Part shown: positions 15,287 through 27,759 of the stretch, piece by piece
Layout: the number at the start of each line of letters is the position of its first letter
Numbering within the stretch: the stretch's first letter is position 1
NCBI RefSeq assembly: GCF_000775285.1
Contig: NZ_JJML01000007.1
Coordinates: 149,297-213,296 of the forward strand
Length of the DNA stretch: 64,000 nucleotides
DNA from: Neosynechococcus sphagnicola sy1
GTDB taxonomy: Bacteria; Cyanobacteriota; Cyanobacteriia; Neosynechococcales; Neosynechococcaceae
Direction of reading: 5' to 3'
Notes under the pieces: model-generated
The model's input: only the letters and a program-made list of their open reading frames with translations
Told to the model about the DNA's origin: nothing
The model's database searches: none
Made by a program: the position numbers and the translations under genes

Positions 15287-16717
15287 CTAGAGTTGTTTGA
15301 CCTGGCTGACTAACTGAGCCACCATCTCTTTGGCACTGCCAAACAGCATCACGGTTTTGTCCTGAAAGAAAAGTTCATTCTCCACCCCTGCAAAGCCCTT
15401 ACTCATGCCCCGCTTGATCACAATGGTGTGATGAGCTTTGTCTACTTCTAGAATCGGCATCCCATAGATGGGACTACTGCGATCGTGGCGAGCGGCGGGG
15501 TTGACCACATCATTGGCACCAATCACCAAGGCAACATCCGTCCGCTCAAATTCTGGGTTGATGTCCTCCATATCGTGGAGTTGGGGATAGGGAACATTGG
15601 CCTCAGCCAGCAACACATTCATATGTCCTGGCATCCGACCGGCAACCGGATGGATGGCATATTTGACCTCCACCCCCAGTCTTTCTAATTGATCGGCCAA
15701 CTCCCGCACCGCATGTTGAGCTTGAGCCACAGCCATGCCATAGCCAGGAACAATCACCACCGAGCGGGCATACCCCAGCATCATTGCCCCCTCTTCTGAG
15801 TCGATACTGTGAATCGGGCGATGGTCTCCGACCAGCCTTTGGCCATCGCCCGATTCACCTCTAGCCGTTGCCGTCCCTGCCGTTGCCCCCTTGCCAAAAG
15901 CACTGAAGAGAACATTGGTAAGGGAACGATTCATCGCCTTACACATAATGTCAGTCAAGATCAGTCCCGAGGCTCCGACCAAGGCTCCCGAAATGATCAG
16001 CATGTTGTTCATCAGGATGAACCCAGCCGCACTAGCGGCCAAACCTGAGTAAGAATTCAACAGGGAGACCACCACGGGCATATCAGCGCCCCCAATGGGA
16101 ATCACAAACAGAACCCCCAAGAGCAGGGAAATGCTAACTAGTCCTAGAAAAATAGGGACATTCCCTGGACTGGCTAGCAAATAACCACTGCCGGCAAGAA
16201 AAATCACCACCAAGGCAATATTGAAGGGCTGTTGGAAGGGGAACGTCATCGGAGTGCCGCTGATCAGACCCTGTAATTTTGCAAAGGCAACCAGACTCCC
16301 GGTGAGGGTAATGCCGCCAATCAAGACTCCGAGAATCGTAGTCATCAGACTGTCAACGGGCAAGGCTTCGGGGGCACCCAAAGAATGCCAGAATTCACCG
16401 ATCGCAACTAGAGCCGAAGCTGCACCGCCCAGGCCGTTGAGCAACCCCACCATCTGGGGCATATCGGTCATTTCTACTTTCTGAGCCATAAAGGTGCCGA
16501 TGATTGAACCCAGGAGAATACTCACCAGGATCATTTCGTAGTTGAGCACCTGCTGATTCAGCAGTGTCGCCACAATGGCGATCAACATCCCAATGGCGGC
16601 CAAGAGATTCCCTCGGCGAGCGGTGGCGGGTGAACCTAATTTTTTCAAACCCAGGATGAACAAAGAGGCTGCTGCCAAGTAACTGAGTTCAATACCCGTA
16701 GGGAGAAAATCACTCAT
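15287..16717 (-). CDS. pntB: NAD(P) transhydrogenase subunit beta
   Basis: The product is 476 residues. The N-terminal membrane domain (about eight to nine helices, residues 5-265) is followed by the NADP(H)-binding domain III, with VVIVPGYGMAVAQAQHAV (the GYGMAVAQAQ motif) and DVALVIGANDVVNPAAR. The complex moves protons across the membrane while transferring hydride between NADH and NADP+. ATG 16717 overlaps the stop of the preceding gene as ATGA, so translation is coupled. It is the last gene of a three-gene operon. Confidence 0.97.
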   Translation of the reverse strand: MSDFLPTGIELSYLAAASLFILGLKKLGSPATARRGNLLAAIGMLIAIVATLLNQQVLNYEMILVSILLGSIIGTFMAQKVEMTDMPQMVGLLNGLGGAASALVAIGEFWHSLGAPEALPVDSLMTTILGVLIGGITLTGSLVAFAKLQGLISGTPMTFPFQQPFNIALVVIFLAGSGYLLASPGNVPIFLGLVSISLLLGVLFVIPIGGADMPVVVSLLNSYSGLAASAAGFILMNNMLIISGALVGASGLILTDIMCKAMNRSLTNVLFSAFGKGATAGTATARGESGDGQRLVGDHRPIHSIDSEEGAMMLGYARSVVIVPGYGMAVAQAQHAVRELADQLERLGVEVKYAIHPVAGRMPGHMNVLLAEANVPYPQLHDMEDINPEFERTDVALVIGANDVVNPAARHDRSSPIYGMPILEVDKAHHTIVIKRGMSKGFAGVENELFFQDKTVMLFGSAKEMVAQLVSQVKQL

Positions 16718-17007
16718 CCTCGCGACTCCTTCTTCTTAAACATTTGCAACATCCGATCCGTTACCAAAAAGCCACCGACCACGTTAATGGTTGCCAGAAC
16801 CACTGCAATTAAGCCCAGGATGACGGTTAAGTTCCACTCACGAGCACCCGCAACCAAGAGGGCTCCAACCACCGCAATTCCTGAAATGGCATTGGAACCA
16901 GACATCAGTGGTGTATGCAGGGTAGGAGGGACTTTATTGATCACCTCAAACCCCACAAAGGAGGCCAATACAAAGACAACCAGGCCTACGATTAATTCAT
17001 CTGCCAT
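16714..17007 (-). CDS. pntAB: NAD(P) transhydrogenase subunit alpha, part 2
   Basis: The 97-residue membrane subunit (MADELIVGLVVFVLASFVGF) has three helices and the loop PLMSGSNAISGIAVVGALLV typical of the split PntA C-terminal domain. I chose ATG 17007 because AAGGG lies 8 bp upstream (minus strand); an in-frame ATG at 17028 would add seven residues. Splitting alpha into a soluble and a membrane polypeptide is usual in cyanobacteria and Rhodospirillum. The spacing to the upstream gene is 39 bp, and it overlaps pntB. Confidence 0.94.
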   Translation of the reverse strand: MADELIVGLVVFVLASFVGFEVINKVPPTLHTPLMSGSNAISGIAVVGALLVAGAREWNLTVILGLIAVVLATINVVGGFLVTDRMLQMFKKKESRG

Positions 17008-17046
17008 TGTTTTTCCCTTATTATGCAAGCGACGGTCAAAGCCTGA

Positions 17047-18222
17047 TCAACTTCTGACTTCTGATGTTTGCTTTGCGGCTAACTCCAGAGCCTCCTGGAT
17101 CCGCTGGTGGCGAATACTGCCATCGTGGGTAATACAAGTGCTATCCACAATGTCATCACTGAAGTCCAGGTTAATGGCTCCCGCCTGAATCAGATATTGC
17201 AACAACGTCAGAATGTTCTTGGCATATAATTGACTGGCATGAACCGGCATGGAAGCTGGGAGGTTGATCGGCCCAATCAGGGTGATGCCATGACGCTGGA
17301 CATCCTTGCCCGCTTCTGTCCCTGCACAGTTACCACCTTGCTCGGCAGCCAGATCCACAATTACAGACCCAGGTTTCATCGCCGCTACCATGTCCTCGCT
17401 GACGAGGAGGGGGGCTCGTTTGCCAGGGACTTGTGCCGTGGTAATCACGACATCTGCAAGTTTGACGTGCTCGGCAATTACTTCTTGGGTACGGAGCTTT
17501 GCGGCTTCAGAAATTTCTTTAGCGTACCCCCCCGCTGCCACGGTCTCTTCTTCCAATTGGACTTCAACAAACTTAGCCCCAAGGCTTTGGACTTCCTCTT
17601 TCACCGCCGGACGAATATCAAAGGCTTCCACTAAAGCTCCCAAGCGCCGCGCCGTGGCGATCGCCTGTAACCCTGCAACTCCCGCTCCTAAGACAAACAC
17701 CTTGGCCGGTGCAATGGTTCCGGCTGCGGTGGTTAACATGGGGAAAAACTTAGGAAGGGCAGCGGCGGCAATCAACACCGCTTTGTATCCAGCAATGCTG
17801 GCCTGGGAAGAGAGGGCATCCATACTCTGAGCCCGGCTGGTGCGGGGGATCATCTCCATACTCAGGGTGGTGACCTTTCGCTCTGCTAACCGTTGTACCA
17901 GATGGGGATCGCCTAGGGGGTTAATGAAACTCACCAGAACACTACTCTCTCGTAGCAGATCCACTTCATGCTGCCCATCTTCCCGCTCCCGGGGGGGTCT
18001 GACCTTGAGGACAATATCAGCCGCTTGCCACAGATGGGTGCTCTCTTCAAGGATGTGGGCACCCGCTGCCTCGTAGGCGGCATCCGAGAAATAGGCACCC
18101 TCTCCTGCTCCCGCTTCCACCCATACTTCTAAGCCCTGTTTGACGAGCCGAGCTACGGCATCGGGCACTAAAGCAACTCGCCGCTCTCCAACTTCAATTT
18201 CTTTGACGACAGCTATTTTCAT
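17047..18222 (-). CDS. pntAA: NAD(P) transhydrogenase subunit alpha, part 1
   Basis: The product is 391 residues, the NAD(H)-binding domain I. It opens MKIAVVKEIEVGERRVALVP like the alanine dehydrogenase/PntA superfamily. The Rossmann glycine motif is VFVLGAGVAGLQAIATARRL, and RAQSMDALSSQASIAGYKAV is the substrate-side signature. It is first in the pntAA-pntAB-pntB cluster, whose promoter should lie in the 630-bp gap upstream. The last residues (KQTSEVRS) are poorly conserved. Soluble, docking on the cytoplasmic side of PntAB/PntB. Confidence 0.96.
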   Translation of the reverse strand: MKIAVVKEIEVGERRVALVPDAVARLVKQGLEVWVEAGAGEGAYFSDAAYEAAGAHILEESTHLWQAADIVLKVRPPREREDGQHEVDLLRESSVLVSFINPLGDPHLVQRLAERKVTTLSMEMIPRTSRAQSMDALSSQASIAGYKAVLIAAAALPKFFPMLTTAAGTIAPAKVFVLGAGVAGLQAIATARRLGALVEAFDIRPAVKEEVQSLGAKFVEVQLEEETVAAGGYAKEISEAAKLRTQEVIAEHVKLADVVITTAQVPGKRAPLLVSEDMVAAMKPGSVIVDLAAEQGGNCAGTEAGKDVQRHGITLIGPINLPASMPVHASQLYAKNILTLLQYLIQAGAINLDFSDDIVDSTCITHDGSIRHQRIQEALELAAKQTSEVRS

Positions 18223-20529
<2,307 letters not shown>

Positions 20530-20861
20530 CACTGCTTTGCCCCTTGACACTCTGGCACATTGGCTGCAACTCCCTTGGCCGCAATCAGGAGTCTCAAGGT
20601 ATCCACCTCTAAAAAGAGGTCAAATGGATGTTATTGAACTCAAGAACTACCAAAAACACTGCGTTGCTTATCCCTACTTGCTATTCTTCTCCTCCGACTT
20701 CAGCTTTACTTTATAAATTTTTTCTCGGAAATGATCCTGGATCAACTTGAAGTATCTACTATGGGAGCGGAGATACCTTCCCTAGCCTCTTTTACCCCCA
20801 GATATCTACTTCCCTAGACATTCTCCCTATATACTGGGTTCATACAATGTGGTGGACGTCT
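20530..20861. other. Intergenic region after pyrG
   Basis: About 330 bp with no gene I can support. A short direct echo, GAGATACCTTCCCTAG and AGATATCTACTTCCCTAG, lies at about 20770-20815. No clear terminator is visible. Confidence 0.45.
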
Positions 20862-21419
20862 ATGAAAGCGCTTGTCACTCTCAGTGTTGTCACAGCCAGC
20901 GCGACGGTTGCCCTCATGGCTCCCGCATTGGCTGGCGACATCCATGGCGCTACTGGACGGTTCTCCCCCTCCCGGTTTGTCACGTCTCCAAGGGCATCCT
21001 TGAGAGAGGTTTTCGTACCAGACACCAGCGTTCCTGTACCGCCATCTTGGCGACTGATTTTGGCGGATGGCCCCCCTCCTGATGACAAAGGTACCCCTGG
21101 AAATCGGGGAGGCTGTGGTGCTAATGGCTGTGGTGGCTATCGCTCCCAGCTTCCTCCCCCTCCAGATCCCGTCAGCAATCGGACTGAGTGCCGCAGTGCT
21201 CCCTGTGGGATTACCCCCCCACCTCTACCCGCAACGGGGGAAACCCCTGACAGTCGAGGCCGGGTGGTGGTGATGCCATTCTTAGAATCTGCCCCCCTAG
21301 CAACTAGTTCCTGGAGCTTGGAGCAGTCTCTATCTCGCACCCTGGATAGATTTTCTCTGTCCCAACCTACTCCCTGGGTGTTGAAGATGCAGGATCAGCC
21401 AGGGGTTCCAGAATCCTAA
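20862..21419 (+). CDS. Secreted proline- and glycine-rich hypothetical protein
   Basis: The product is 185 residues from ATG 20862; an in-frame ATG at 20847 would add five. A clear signal peptide (MKALVTLSVVTASATVALMA, then PALA as a cleavage box) is followed by a low-complexity periplasmic region. It contains GGCGANGCGGYRSQ, four cysteines and several Pro-Pro runs. No family is recognised. The last 53 bp overlap, tail to tail, the 3' end of the M16 peptidase gene on the other strand, so one of the two stops may be displaced. Function unknown; possibly envelope-associated. Confidence 0.62.
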   Translation: MKALVTLSVVTASATVALMAPALAGDIHGATGRFSPSRFVTSPRASLREVFVPDTSVPVPPSWRLILADGPPPDDKGTPGNRGGCGANGCGGYRSQLPPPPDPVSNRTECRSAPCGITPPPLPATGETPDSRGRVVVMPFLESAPLATSSWSLEQSLSRTLDRFSLSQPTPWVLKMQDQPGVPES

Positions 21420-22907
21420 TGTCAATAGCGGTCACCGCTCCATCGGGTGCAATGGTGCTCAAGGGCGGTTCCATGGCTGAAGCATTGCCAACCACGAGGG
21501 TTACCAGTTCTTCTGGCTGGAGATAGGTTTGAGCTACTCGCTGAATGTCAGCCACCGTTACGGCCTTGATACCCTGCTGATAGCGAAAGATAAAGTCAGA
21601 GGGGTAGTGGTAGTGTTCGTACCAGAGCAGACGCGATAGGGTTTGACTGGGCTCCTGAAAGTTAAACACAAAGGAATTTAAAACAGAATCTTTCGCCAAA
21701 GTCAGCTCTTGGGCACCGATGGGAGTCTGACGGATCTTGTCAATTTCAGCGCGAATCCCCTGGATGAAAGGCACCGCAGTTGTGGATCGGGTTTGTCCCC
21801 CAGCCAGAAACAGTCCGGGATAGTCATACCGAGGACTCCAGGCTGCATAGACAGAATAAGCCAGTCCCTGGCGCGATCTCAATTCATTAAATAACCGCCC
21901 CCCATGTCGTTCAGTACCTGGTTCATCACATCCAACGCTGGATAATCGGGGCTATCGAACTGCCCTCCCAGATGCCCCATTTGCACATAGCTCTGGGTGA
22001 GTTGGGGTTGGTTGACCAAAAATAGCCCCCCTGGATGGGCGGGAGAGACGGTGGTTAAATCCGCAGGTAACTGAGCCGGAGGCAAGGGTAAATGGGGTTG
22101 CCAATCTCCCAACTTCTGGGTAATTAAGGAACGAAGTGCTTTGCTGTCAAAGTCACCGACAATGCCCAAAATCATGGTTTGGGGTTGAAAGTAGCGCTGG
22201 TGGAACTGCACTAAATCGGGGCGATCAATCGCATCAAGGGTGCGATATTCTATGGTGCGACCATAGGGACTAGTGGCACCATAGATCAACTTCTGAAATT
22301 CTCGCTGGGCGATCGCCTCGGGGGTATCATTGCGTCGAGCAATCCGGCCTCGCAATTGTGTCTTCGCCAGCTGAATTTGTGCTGGGTCAAACGCAGGTTC
22401 CCGAATCACCTCTGCAAATAAACCAAAGACTGTGGTGAGATCTTCACTCAGGCTGGTAAAACTAGCCCCTCCGGCACTGTTCCCCATCAACGTTTCAACG
22501 GCGGCAGCCCGCTCCTCCAGTTGCTGGTTCAACCTCTCTACGGGATGGTGCAGGGTGCCACCACTGCGAATGACTTGACTGGTGAGTGCCGCCAGACCAA
22601 CTTGATCCGCTGGTTCGAGGCGATCTCCCACTTGAAACAGTGCCAGCCCATTCACCAACGGCAGTTCATGATCTTCGATCAGGTAGACCGTGATCCCATT
22701 GGCCAATTGCCAGCGGCTATACCGGGGAATCTGCACCGTCGGTAAGGTCGGAAAGATGAGATCGGTATAGTGTTTGGCGGTGGTGGCGATCGCCGGCTGA
22801 CCACTCGCCAGCAACCAACTCGCGAACAACCCCAGGAATGCCAGCACAAGCCCCACAAGGCGGGGTCGGGAACGACGATTTTGATGCATGGGAACGACTG
22901 GGATCAT
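21367..22907 (-). pseudogene. M16 peptidase, R/Y-type partner subunit, frameshifted
   Basis: This is one gene broken in a run of six C (plus strand 21898-21903). Up to the break the product ends VMNQVLNDMGG. In the other frame it continues RLFNELRSRQGLAYSVYAAW, exactly the M16 C-terminal R/Y motif, and one more G restores it. ATG 22907 overlaps the upstream M16 stop as ATGA, and a signal-anchor (LVGLVLAFLGLFASWLLASG) follows. It lacks HxxEH in the first domain, so it is the non-catalytic partner of a two-subunit M16B protease like the neighbour. Combined length is about 513 residues. Sequencing error is as likely as inactivation. Confidence 0.82.
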
Positions 22908-24439
22908 GAATCTGTTGGCAAGAGCCGTCCAATGGTACGGTTTTGAACCTGGAAGGTCGACCTGGCAACCCGCTGAATATCCCCTGGGGTGACGGCGGCG
23001 ATCCGATCCAAATCTCGAAATACATGCCGCCAACTGCCGGTTTTAATCTCATATTCCAGCAATAACTGAGCCATCCCTGGATTGGAATCGAGGCGGCGGA
23101 GCAGGGAGGCTCGGACTTGAGTTTTCACCCGCCTTAACTCCTGTTCCGACACTGGCTCTGTTTTCAAGCGCTCCAGCTCTATCTGGAGCGCGACTGCTAC
23201 CTCTTCAACGGTGTGTCCCGGTGCGGTCTGAGCCGAGAACAGCATCAGGCTGGGATACTTGTCCCCTGGGAAACCGCTGGAGCCCTGGGCAGCGAGAGCG
23301 ACTTGCTGCTCGGCCACCAAGGCTTTGTAAAGGCGAGCGCTGCGGCCACTGTTGAGGAGCTGCTCGATTAAAGTGTAGACCACTTGATCGGGATCATGAC
23401 TGTCAGGGATGTGATAGCCCTCCAAATACCAGGGTTGAGACGCGAGGTGCAGGGTCACCTCCCGAGGGGCAGTTTGGGGAGGTTCAACCACGGTGACCGC
23501 CGGGGGGACAGGTTTGGCCGGATAGCGCCCAAAGTAAATCTCAGCCAGTCGTTTCACCTCCGTGGGGTTGACATCTCCCACAACGGCGATCGCCAGGTTA
23601 TTGGGGACATAATATTGCTGAAAAAACCGCTGTACCTGTGGCCGTGTCAGCTGCTCAATATCCTGGGTATAGCCAATCACGGGTCGGCGATAGGGATGCA
23701 CTCGATAGGCCGTCTGCAAGAAAGCTTCGATCATTTGCCCCAGGGGAGCGTTTTCCGAACGGGTGCGGCGTTCCTCCAGAATTACGGCTTTCTCTTGAAA
23801 AAATTCTCGAAATACAGGTTCTAGAAACCGCTCGGACTCCAGGGACATCCACAGCTCTAACTTATTGGCTGGGAAGCTATAGAAATAACGGGTTGCATCC
23901 ACGGTAGTATTGGCATTCAGTCCCACCCCCCCTGCTTGTTGCACAATCTGCCCCATTTGATTCTGCTGCACATAGTCCATAGCCTGGGCTTGGAGGGTCT
24001 GGAAGCGATCTTGCAGCGGGGGGAGGGCTGCGGTCTGCTGCTGAGCCTTGGCCTGCTGGATCTGATCAAACAAGCGATCCAACGCCGCCAAGAGGGGGGC
24101 TTCAGCGGCGTAATCGCGGGTGCCGATGCGGGTGGTACCCTTAAAGGCCAGATGTTCCAGATAGTGAGCCACTCCGGTTTGTCCGTTCGGTTCATTCACC
24201 CCGCCCACATTGGCATAGGTCACAAAAGAGACCACCGGAGCCTGATGCCGCTCCAGGACAATAAACTTCAAGCCATTGTTCAGCCGAAATTCGGTGACTC
24301 GCCGGATGACATCCTCCCAATAGGGTTGGATCGAGGGGATTGGCGGTTGTGCCAAAACAGGGTGGGGGCAGCTTCCCCACAGGAGCAGAGTCAGCAGACA
24401 GATTGCTAACAGGCGATGCCACGGGTAAGGAATGGGCAT
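22904..24439 (-). CDS. M16 family zinc peptidase, catalytic subunit
   Basis: The product is 511 residues from ATG 24439 (MPIPYPWHRLLAICLLTLLL), which places a signal peptide at the N-terminus; the frame is open back to an ATG at 24541. The inverted zinc motif HYLEH (GVAHYLEHLAFKGTTRIG) with downstream glutamate ILEERRTRSENAPLGQ marks an active pitrilysin/processing-peptidase family member. A roughly 50-residue helical insertion (AALDRLFDQIQQAKAQQQ) follows the zinc motif. It would act in the periplasm together with the partner encoded immediately downstream (stop/start overlap ATGA). Confidence 0.93.
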   Translation of the reverse strand: MPIPYPWHRLLAICLLTLLLWGSCPHPVLAQPPIPSIQPYWEDVIRRVTEFRLNNGLKFIVLERHQAPVVSFVTYANVGGVNEPNGQTGVAHYLEHLAFKGTTRIGTRDYAAEAPLLAALDRLFDQIQQAKAQQQTAALPPLQDRFQTLQAQAMDYVQQNQMGQIVQQAGGVGLNANTTVDATRYFYSFPANKLELWMSLESERFLEPVFREFFQEKAVILEERRTRSENAPLGQMIEAFLQTAYRVHPYRRPVIGYTQDIEQLTRPQVQRFFQQYYVPNNLAIAVVGDVNPTEVKRLAEIYFGRYPAKPVPPAVTVVEPPQTAPREVTLHLASQPWYLEGYHIPDSHDPDQVVYTLIEQLLNSGRSARLYKALVAEQQVALAAQGSSGFPGDKYPSLMLFSAQTAPGHTVEEVAVALQIELERLKTEPVSEQELRRVKTQVRASLLRRLDSNPGMAQLLLEYEIKTGSWRHVFRDLDRIAAVTPGDIQRVARSTFQVQNRTIGRLLPTDS

Positions 24440-24892
24440 CACAGAGGGCAAGGAATTGGTAATGAGATCGTTTTTTTGAGGATTATCTTCCAGCAAAAGT
24501 GGCCGGAGGGAAGCAGTAACTAGGGGGTGAGATGGAGGCATATTGAGGCAGAGCAGCTAGAGATGCGGACAGCAGAAGGGTTGCCTCTATTTAAGTTAAA
24601 CCGAATATTTGCCAATGAGTGACGGTTCTCCAGACAGATCCCCGATTTCCACCCCCAAATTAGTACCAAATTAGTAAAAGTAGGCTTTAAAATTAGCCGT
24701 CGCGATCGCACCTTCCAGCAAAATGTCGAGAACTTAGTTACACTGAAGACACAATAACTTTACATTCATCCTATCTGTCTAAACTCCTTTTTATCAGTGT
24801 GATTTCTACAGATCACTTGATCACACCCTGATAAATTCCTAAATGTGAGGGCACGTATGATCTCAATCTCCCTACATCTTGAGGTCTTTTCT

Positions 24893-25918
24893 ATGCTCAC
24901 ACATCAACCCCTACAAAAAGATTGGTGGAATTGTCCTGTTACTGGCTCGGATGGCTTGCTAGATCAACTGATTAGCAGACAGAGAAGACAGTCTGTACCT
25001 GAGAGTAGTCTTTTACTGCATCATAAACTCCTGAGCAAGGCTGAGAATTTTGCGGAGATAACTCAAAGCAAGGACAGCAATAGATTTTGCAATCAGGAAT
25101 TTATTCTACTGGTTAAGATTAAGTATCTCTTGGATAAGAATTTGGGCACATACGCTGGATTGAGCAATTTTATTAAATTCTTCGAGGTTGCAATTGCCGC
25201 CAAAGATGCTTTTTTTAAGATGGAGCAATCTGAAATGCATTATCAGGGATTTCAGCAGCGGTTGTTCTAACAGTTCATTGAAGATCAGCTAGCGAAATAC
25301 AAGAATTTTACCCATGACAACCATTTGGCATTTCGGGAAGAAGTAGACAACATGCTACCGAGGTTTCTCTCAGGGATGAAGACTGAGGATGGAAAGTCGG
25401 CTCTGGAAGGCTATGTTCAACAAGTAAACCACATCGCAGAACACGAACTGGGCCTGACGCTACTTTATTTATTCAAGTCAAAGAACTTGGAAAGCTATAC
25501 AATGCTAAGAATTATAGCCAACTTACTTGAAAATCTTGAATATCAAGAGCTGCCTAATTTCAAGACCTTGCTTGATTTGGTCAAAATCAATTGGAATGCC
25601 TTTTATAGCCTCGGGACAGTGATTGGAATTCCTGAGAAACTCAATACCCTGAGAACCCACACCAAGATCGTTCAATATTTTGTCCTTTTCAGACGGCACC
25701 AAGTCTCTTTTAGCGAGTTCAGTAACCTACTTAAGACTTTGAGGCAGTGGTATCGGTGTTATGAGAGTATTCTTGAAATCAGGCAGAAGTATCCAGCCAG
25801 TGAATATAAACAACTCCAGGAATTCTCCCTGAGAATCCCTGGCGAAAAGATTTATCTTAACTATCAGAAGGTATTAACCGATCAAAATACTAAGTATACG
25901 TACATCGATTTTGGATAA
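24893..25918 (+). pseudogene. Hypothetical cyanobacterial protein interrupted by one in-frame TAA
   Basis: Two open stretches share one frame and are separated only by TAA at 25268-25270, so they are one gene of about 341 codons. The start ATG 24893 (MLTHQPLQKDWWNCPVTG) has GAGG nine bases upstream. The product looks soluble and helical, with LVKIKYLLDKNLGTYAGLSN before the stop and LPNFKTLLDLVKINWNAFYS after it. I do not recognise the family. Read-through, a nonsense mutation and a sequencing error are all possible. The second part could also start at TTG 25325. Confidence 0.55.
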
Positions 25919-26137
25919 TTCCCCATCTAAGTCAAGAGATTGCTGCAGGTTTCTGACTGGAACCAGTAACTTCTGTTCTCTGGTTCTCTTCTGGCAATAT
26001 CTTCAATATGCGCCGAATGGGAGGTATAGACCCGACTGCCTAGCACAAGTGTCTGAAAGGCTTGTGGCGCCGTATTTTTTCGGAAAAGGTGAGCTGACAT
26101 GAGAGGCTGAAATTTGCGTCATTTCAACGTCTAGACG

Positions 26138-26431
26138 ATGTTAGCCACCACCTGCCTCTATGATCAAGTGCTGTCTTTACTGCATCAATACAGTCAACCG
26201 CACGATCTGGGGCACCTGAAAGCCCTCACTTGGATGGTAAAGACCCTGGTGTCTAGTGGTCGGTTGAGCTGCCTACCGGAGTGGGAGTCGTATGTGCCCA
26301 GTCGCGCCCGTCAGGCGCAAATCACGGAACCAGGAAAAATGAGAAGCTCCCCAGGAGTTGTATCTGCGGGATATTTGTTGCATCATGTAACAAGCTCTTT
26401 CCCAAATCGGGATTTTAGAGGACATTTGTGA
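26138..26431 (+). pseudogene. IS4-like transposase N-terminal remnant
   Basis: The first 55 codons (YDQVLSLLHQYSQPHDLGHL, KALTWMVKTLVSSGRLSCLP, EWESYVPSRARQAQ) resemble the N-terminus of cyanobacterial IS4-type transposases, where LKxLxxMVxxLxxSGxxxLxxW and a P-x-R repeat start the protein. The similarity ends there, and the rest of the frame is unrelated. No DDE residues and no inverted repeats are visible. The sequence at 25919-26137 holds nothing recognisable. Confidence 0.48.
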
Positions 26432-26464
26432 ACGATTAACCTACTATTCAGGAGCATGGTTGCA

Positions 26465-26560
26465 ATGTCTTTAACCGATACTCAAGTTTTTGTGGCCTTA
26501 GTTGTGGCTCTATTGCCAGGAGTTCTAGCATTTCGGCTAGCCACCGAGCTGTATAAGTAA
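26465..26560 (+). CDS. psaM: Photosystem I reaction centre subunit XII
   Basis: The 31-residue single-helix protein begins MSLTDTQVFVALVVALLPG and ends LAFRLATELYK, which closely matches PsaM throughout. AGGAG sits 10 bp before ATG 26465; an upstream ATG at 26456 would be too close to it. PsaM is a one-helix thylakoid subunit of photosystem I that helps trimer contacts. It stands alone, flanked by unrelated genes, and fixes the window as cyanobacterial. Confidence 0.95.
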   Translation: MSLTDTQVFVALVVALLPGVLAFRLATELYK

Positions 26561-26715
26561 TCGGCTATTAAATCGCTACGGAGCCTGCCCTGGGTTCTGT
26601 GATCAGCGGAGTTAGTGTCTCTTTAAGATTGGTTTCCAGCGGTCACATCAGCCCATGGTGTGCCCTTGGAAGATCGCCAGGGTAGGTTCCCATTGTTACT
26701 GACCCTTGTCCTCCT

Positions 26716-27111
26716 ATGAACGCGCTCTTACCGTCGCCCCAACCCCATCAACCTCCCCAAACGCCCCGTGCTCTGCCTCGCCAGCGGCGGCGTCATCAGC
26801 CTACCTATCGGGGACGCACGCTTGAAGTTGCCGCCAAACTGGGTGTCAATTTAATGCTGGGAACGGTTGCCGTGATGACGCTCGTTAACTTGCTACCCTA
26901 TGCACAGACTCAGGATGCAAAGTTGCAAACCATGCGTCAAGAGGTGAGCAAAACAGAAGCGCGGGTGAATCAACTAAAAGCCGACTTCAGTCAATACTTT
27001 GATCCCCAGCAGGCTCGGGTGATCATGCAGCAGCAGGGGTACCGTGTGGATCCCCTTCAGTATCAGATTGTCTGGCTTGGAAATCGGAACGCCCCAACTT
27101 CCCAGCCATGA
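26716..27111 (+). CDS. Conserved membrane-anchored coiled-coil protein
   Basis: The product is 131 residues. A basic, proline-rich cytoplasmic N-terminus (LPRQRRRHQPTYRGRTLEVA) precedes one membrane helix (LGVNLMLGTVAVMTLVNLLP). A short coiled coil (LQTMRQEVSKTEARVNQLKA) and a C-terminal QQQGYRVDPLQYQIVWLG complete it. The layout resembles FtsL/DivIC-type bitopic division proteins, and similar small proteins are widespread in cyanobacteria, but I cannot name it. No operon partner is obvious. Confidence 0.75.
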   Translation: MNALLPSPQPHQPPQTPRALPRQRRRHQPTYRGRTLEVAAKLGVNLMLGTVAVMTLVNLLPYAQTQDAKLQTMRQEVSKTEARVNQLKADFSQYFDPQQARVIMQQQGYRVDPLQYQIVWLGNRNAPTSQP

Positions 27112-27252
27112 ACCCAAAACCACTAGCTTGATACAATAACGAGGATGCGCCCCATCCCCTCCTCGCAACTGGGAGGATATGTTAAGACCTAACTCGGTTG
27201 CTGTGTAATCCATTTTTTCTTTGCTAGTGATACCCCGGCTTAACATCACGCT

Positions 27253-27717
27253 ATGACAACTGCGATCGCCTATCCCAATGCCCCTGACGTTTCTGCAGAG
27301 GATTATCTAGTTCTCGGCCTTGCTACTTGCTTTGTCAAAGAAGATGGCCAAGTTTATGAAGTGAAGGTGGTTGAACCCATTCCCTCAGCAGCTCTGGAAG
27401 CATTGATCAAAGGAATTCCCACCTCCTATGCTCGGGCCTGTGCTACCACCCTCGGTGCAGTTTTGCAGGGAGAGACCTTACAAATGCCGATGGACTTTCC
27501 TGCCGATGCTCAGTTTTGTGAGGATTTTGCCTACCGAGCTGTTGCTGCCGTTCGTACCTATCGGATTCGCCCCGTTGCCCAAGCCCACATTCCCCTAGGC
27601 AGTAGTTACCAAGACTTCAACTATTCAACGGAGCGCAAGCGAGTTTTAAACGCCAGTCGTGTGGTCAAAACTGAAGATAACGTTAAGCAACATTCCTATA
27701 CACACCAGGTTCTTTAG
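27253..27717 (+). CDS. Conserved hypothetical cyanobacterial protein
   Basis: The 154-residue soluble protein begins MTTAIAYPNAPDVSAEDYLV. The central region (YEVKVVEPIPSAALEALIKG, IPTSYARACATTLGAV) and the C-terminal YSTERKRVLNASRVVKTEDN suggest a well-folded globular protein, and its codon use matches the core genome. No catalytic motif, signal peptide or membrane helix is present. I recognise it only as a typical conserved cyanobacterial unknown. A strong hairpin follows directly. Confidence 0.75.
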   Translation: MTTAIAYPNAPDVSAEDYLVLGLATCFVKEDGQVYEVKVVEPIPSAALEALIKGIPTSYARACATTLGAVLQGETLQMPMDFPADAQFCEDFAYRAVAAVRTYRIRPVAQAHIPLGSSYQDFNYSTERKRVLNASRVVKTEDNVKQHSYTHQVL

Positions 27718-27718
27718 G

Positions 27719-27759
27719 GCAACCTCTCAGAATCGGCATTTAGCATTCTGAGAGGTTGC
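27719..27759 (+). terminator. Perfect 15-bp hairpin after the 27253 gene
   Basis: GCAACCTCTCAGAAT (27719-27733) pairs exactly with ATTCTGAGAGGTTGC (27745-27759) across an 11-nt loop, 2 bp after the stop. It is terminator-like, but no T-run follows. Nothing else is recognised up to 27955. Confidence 0.6.
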
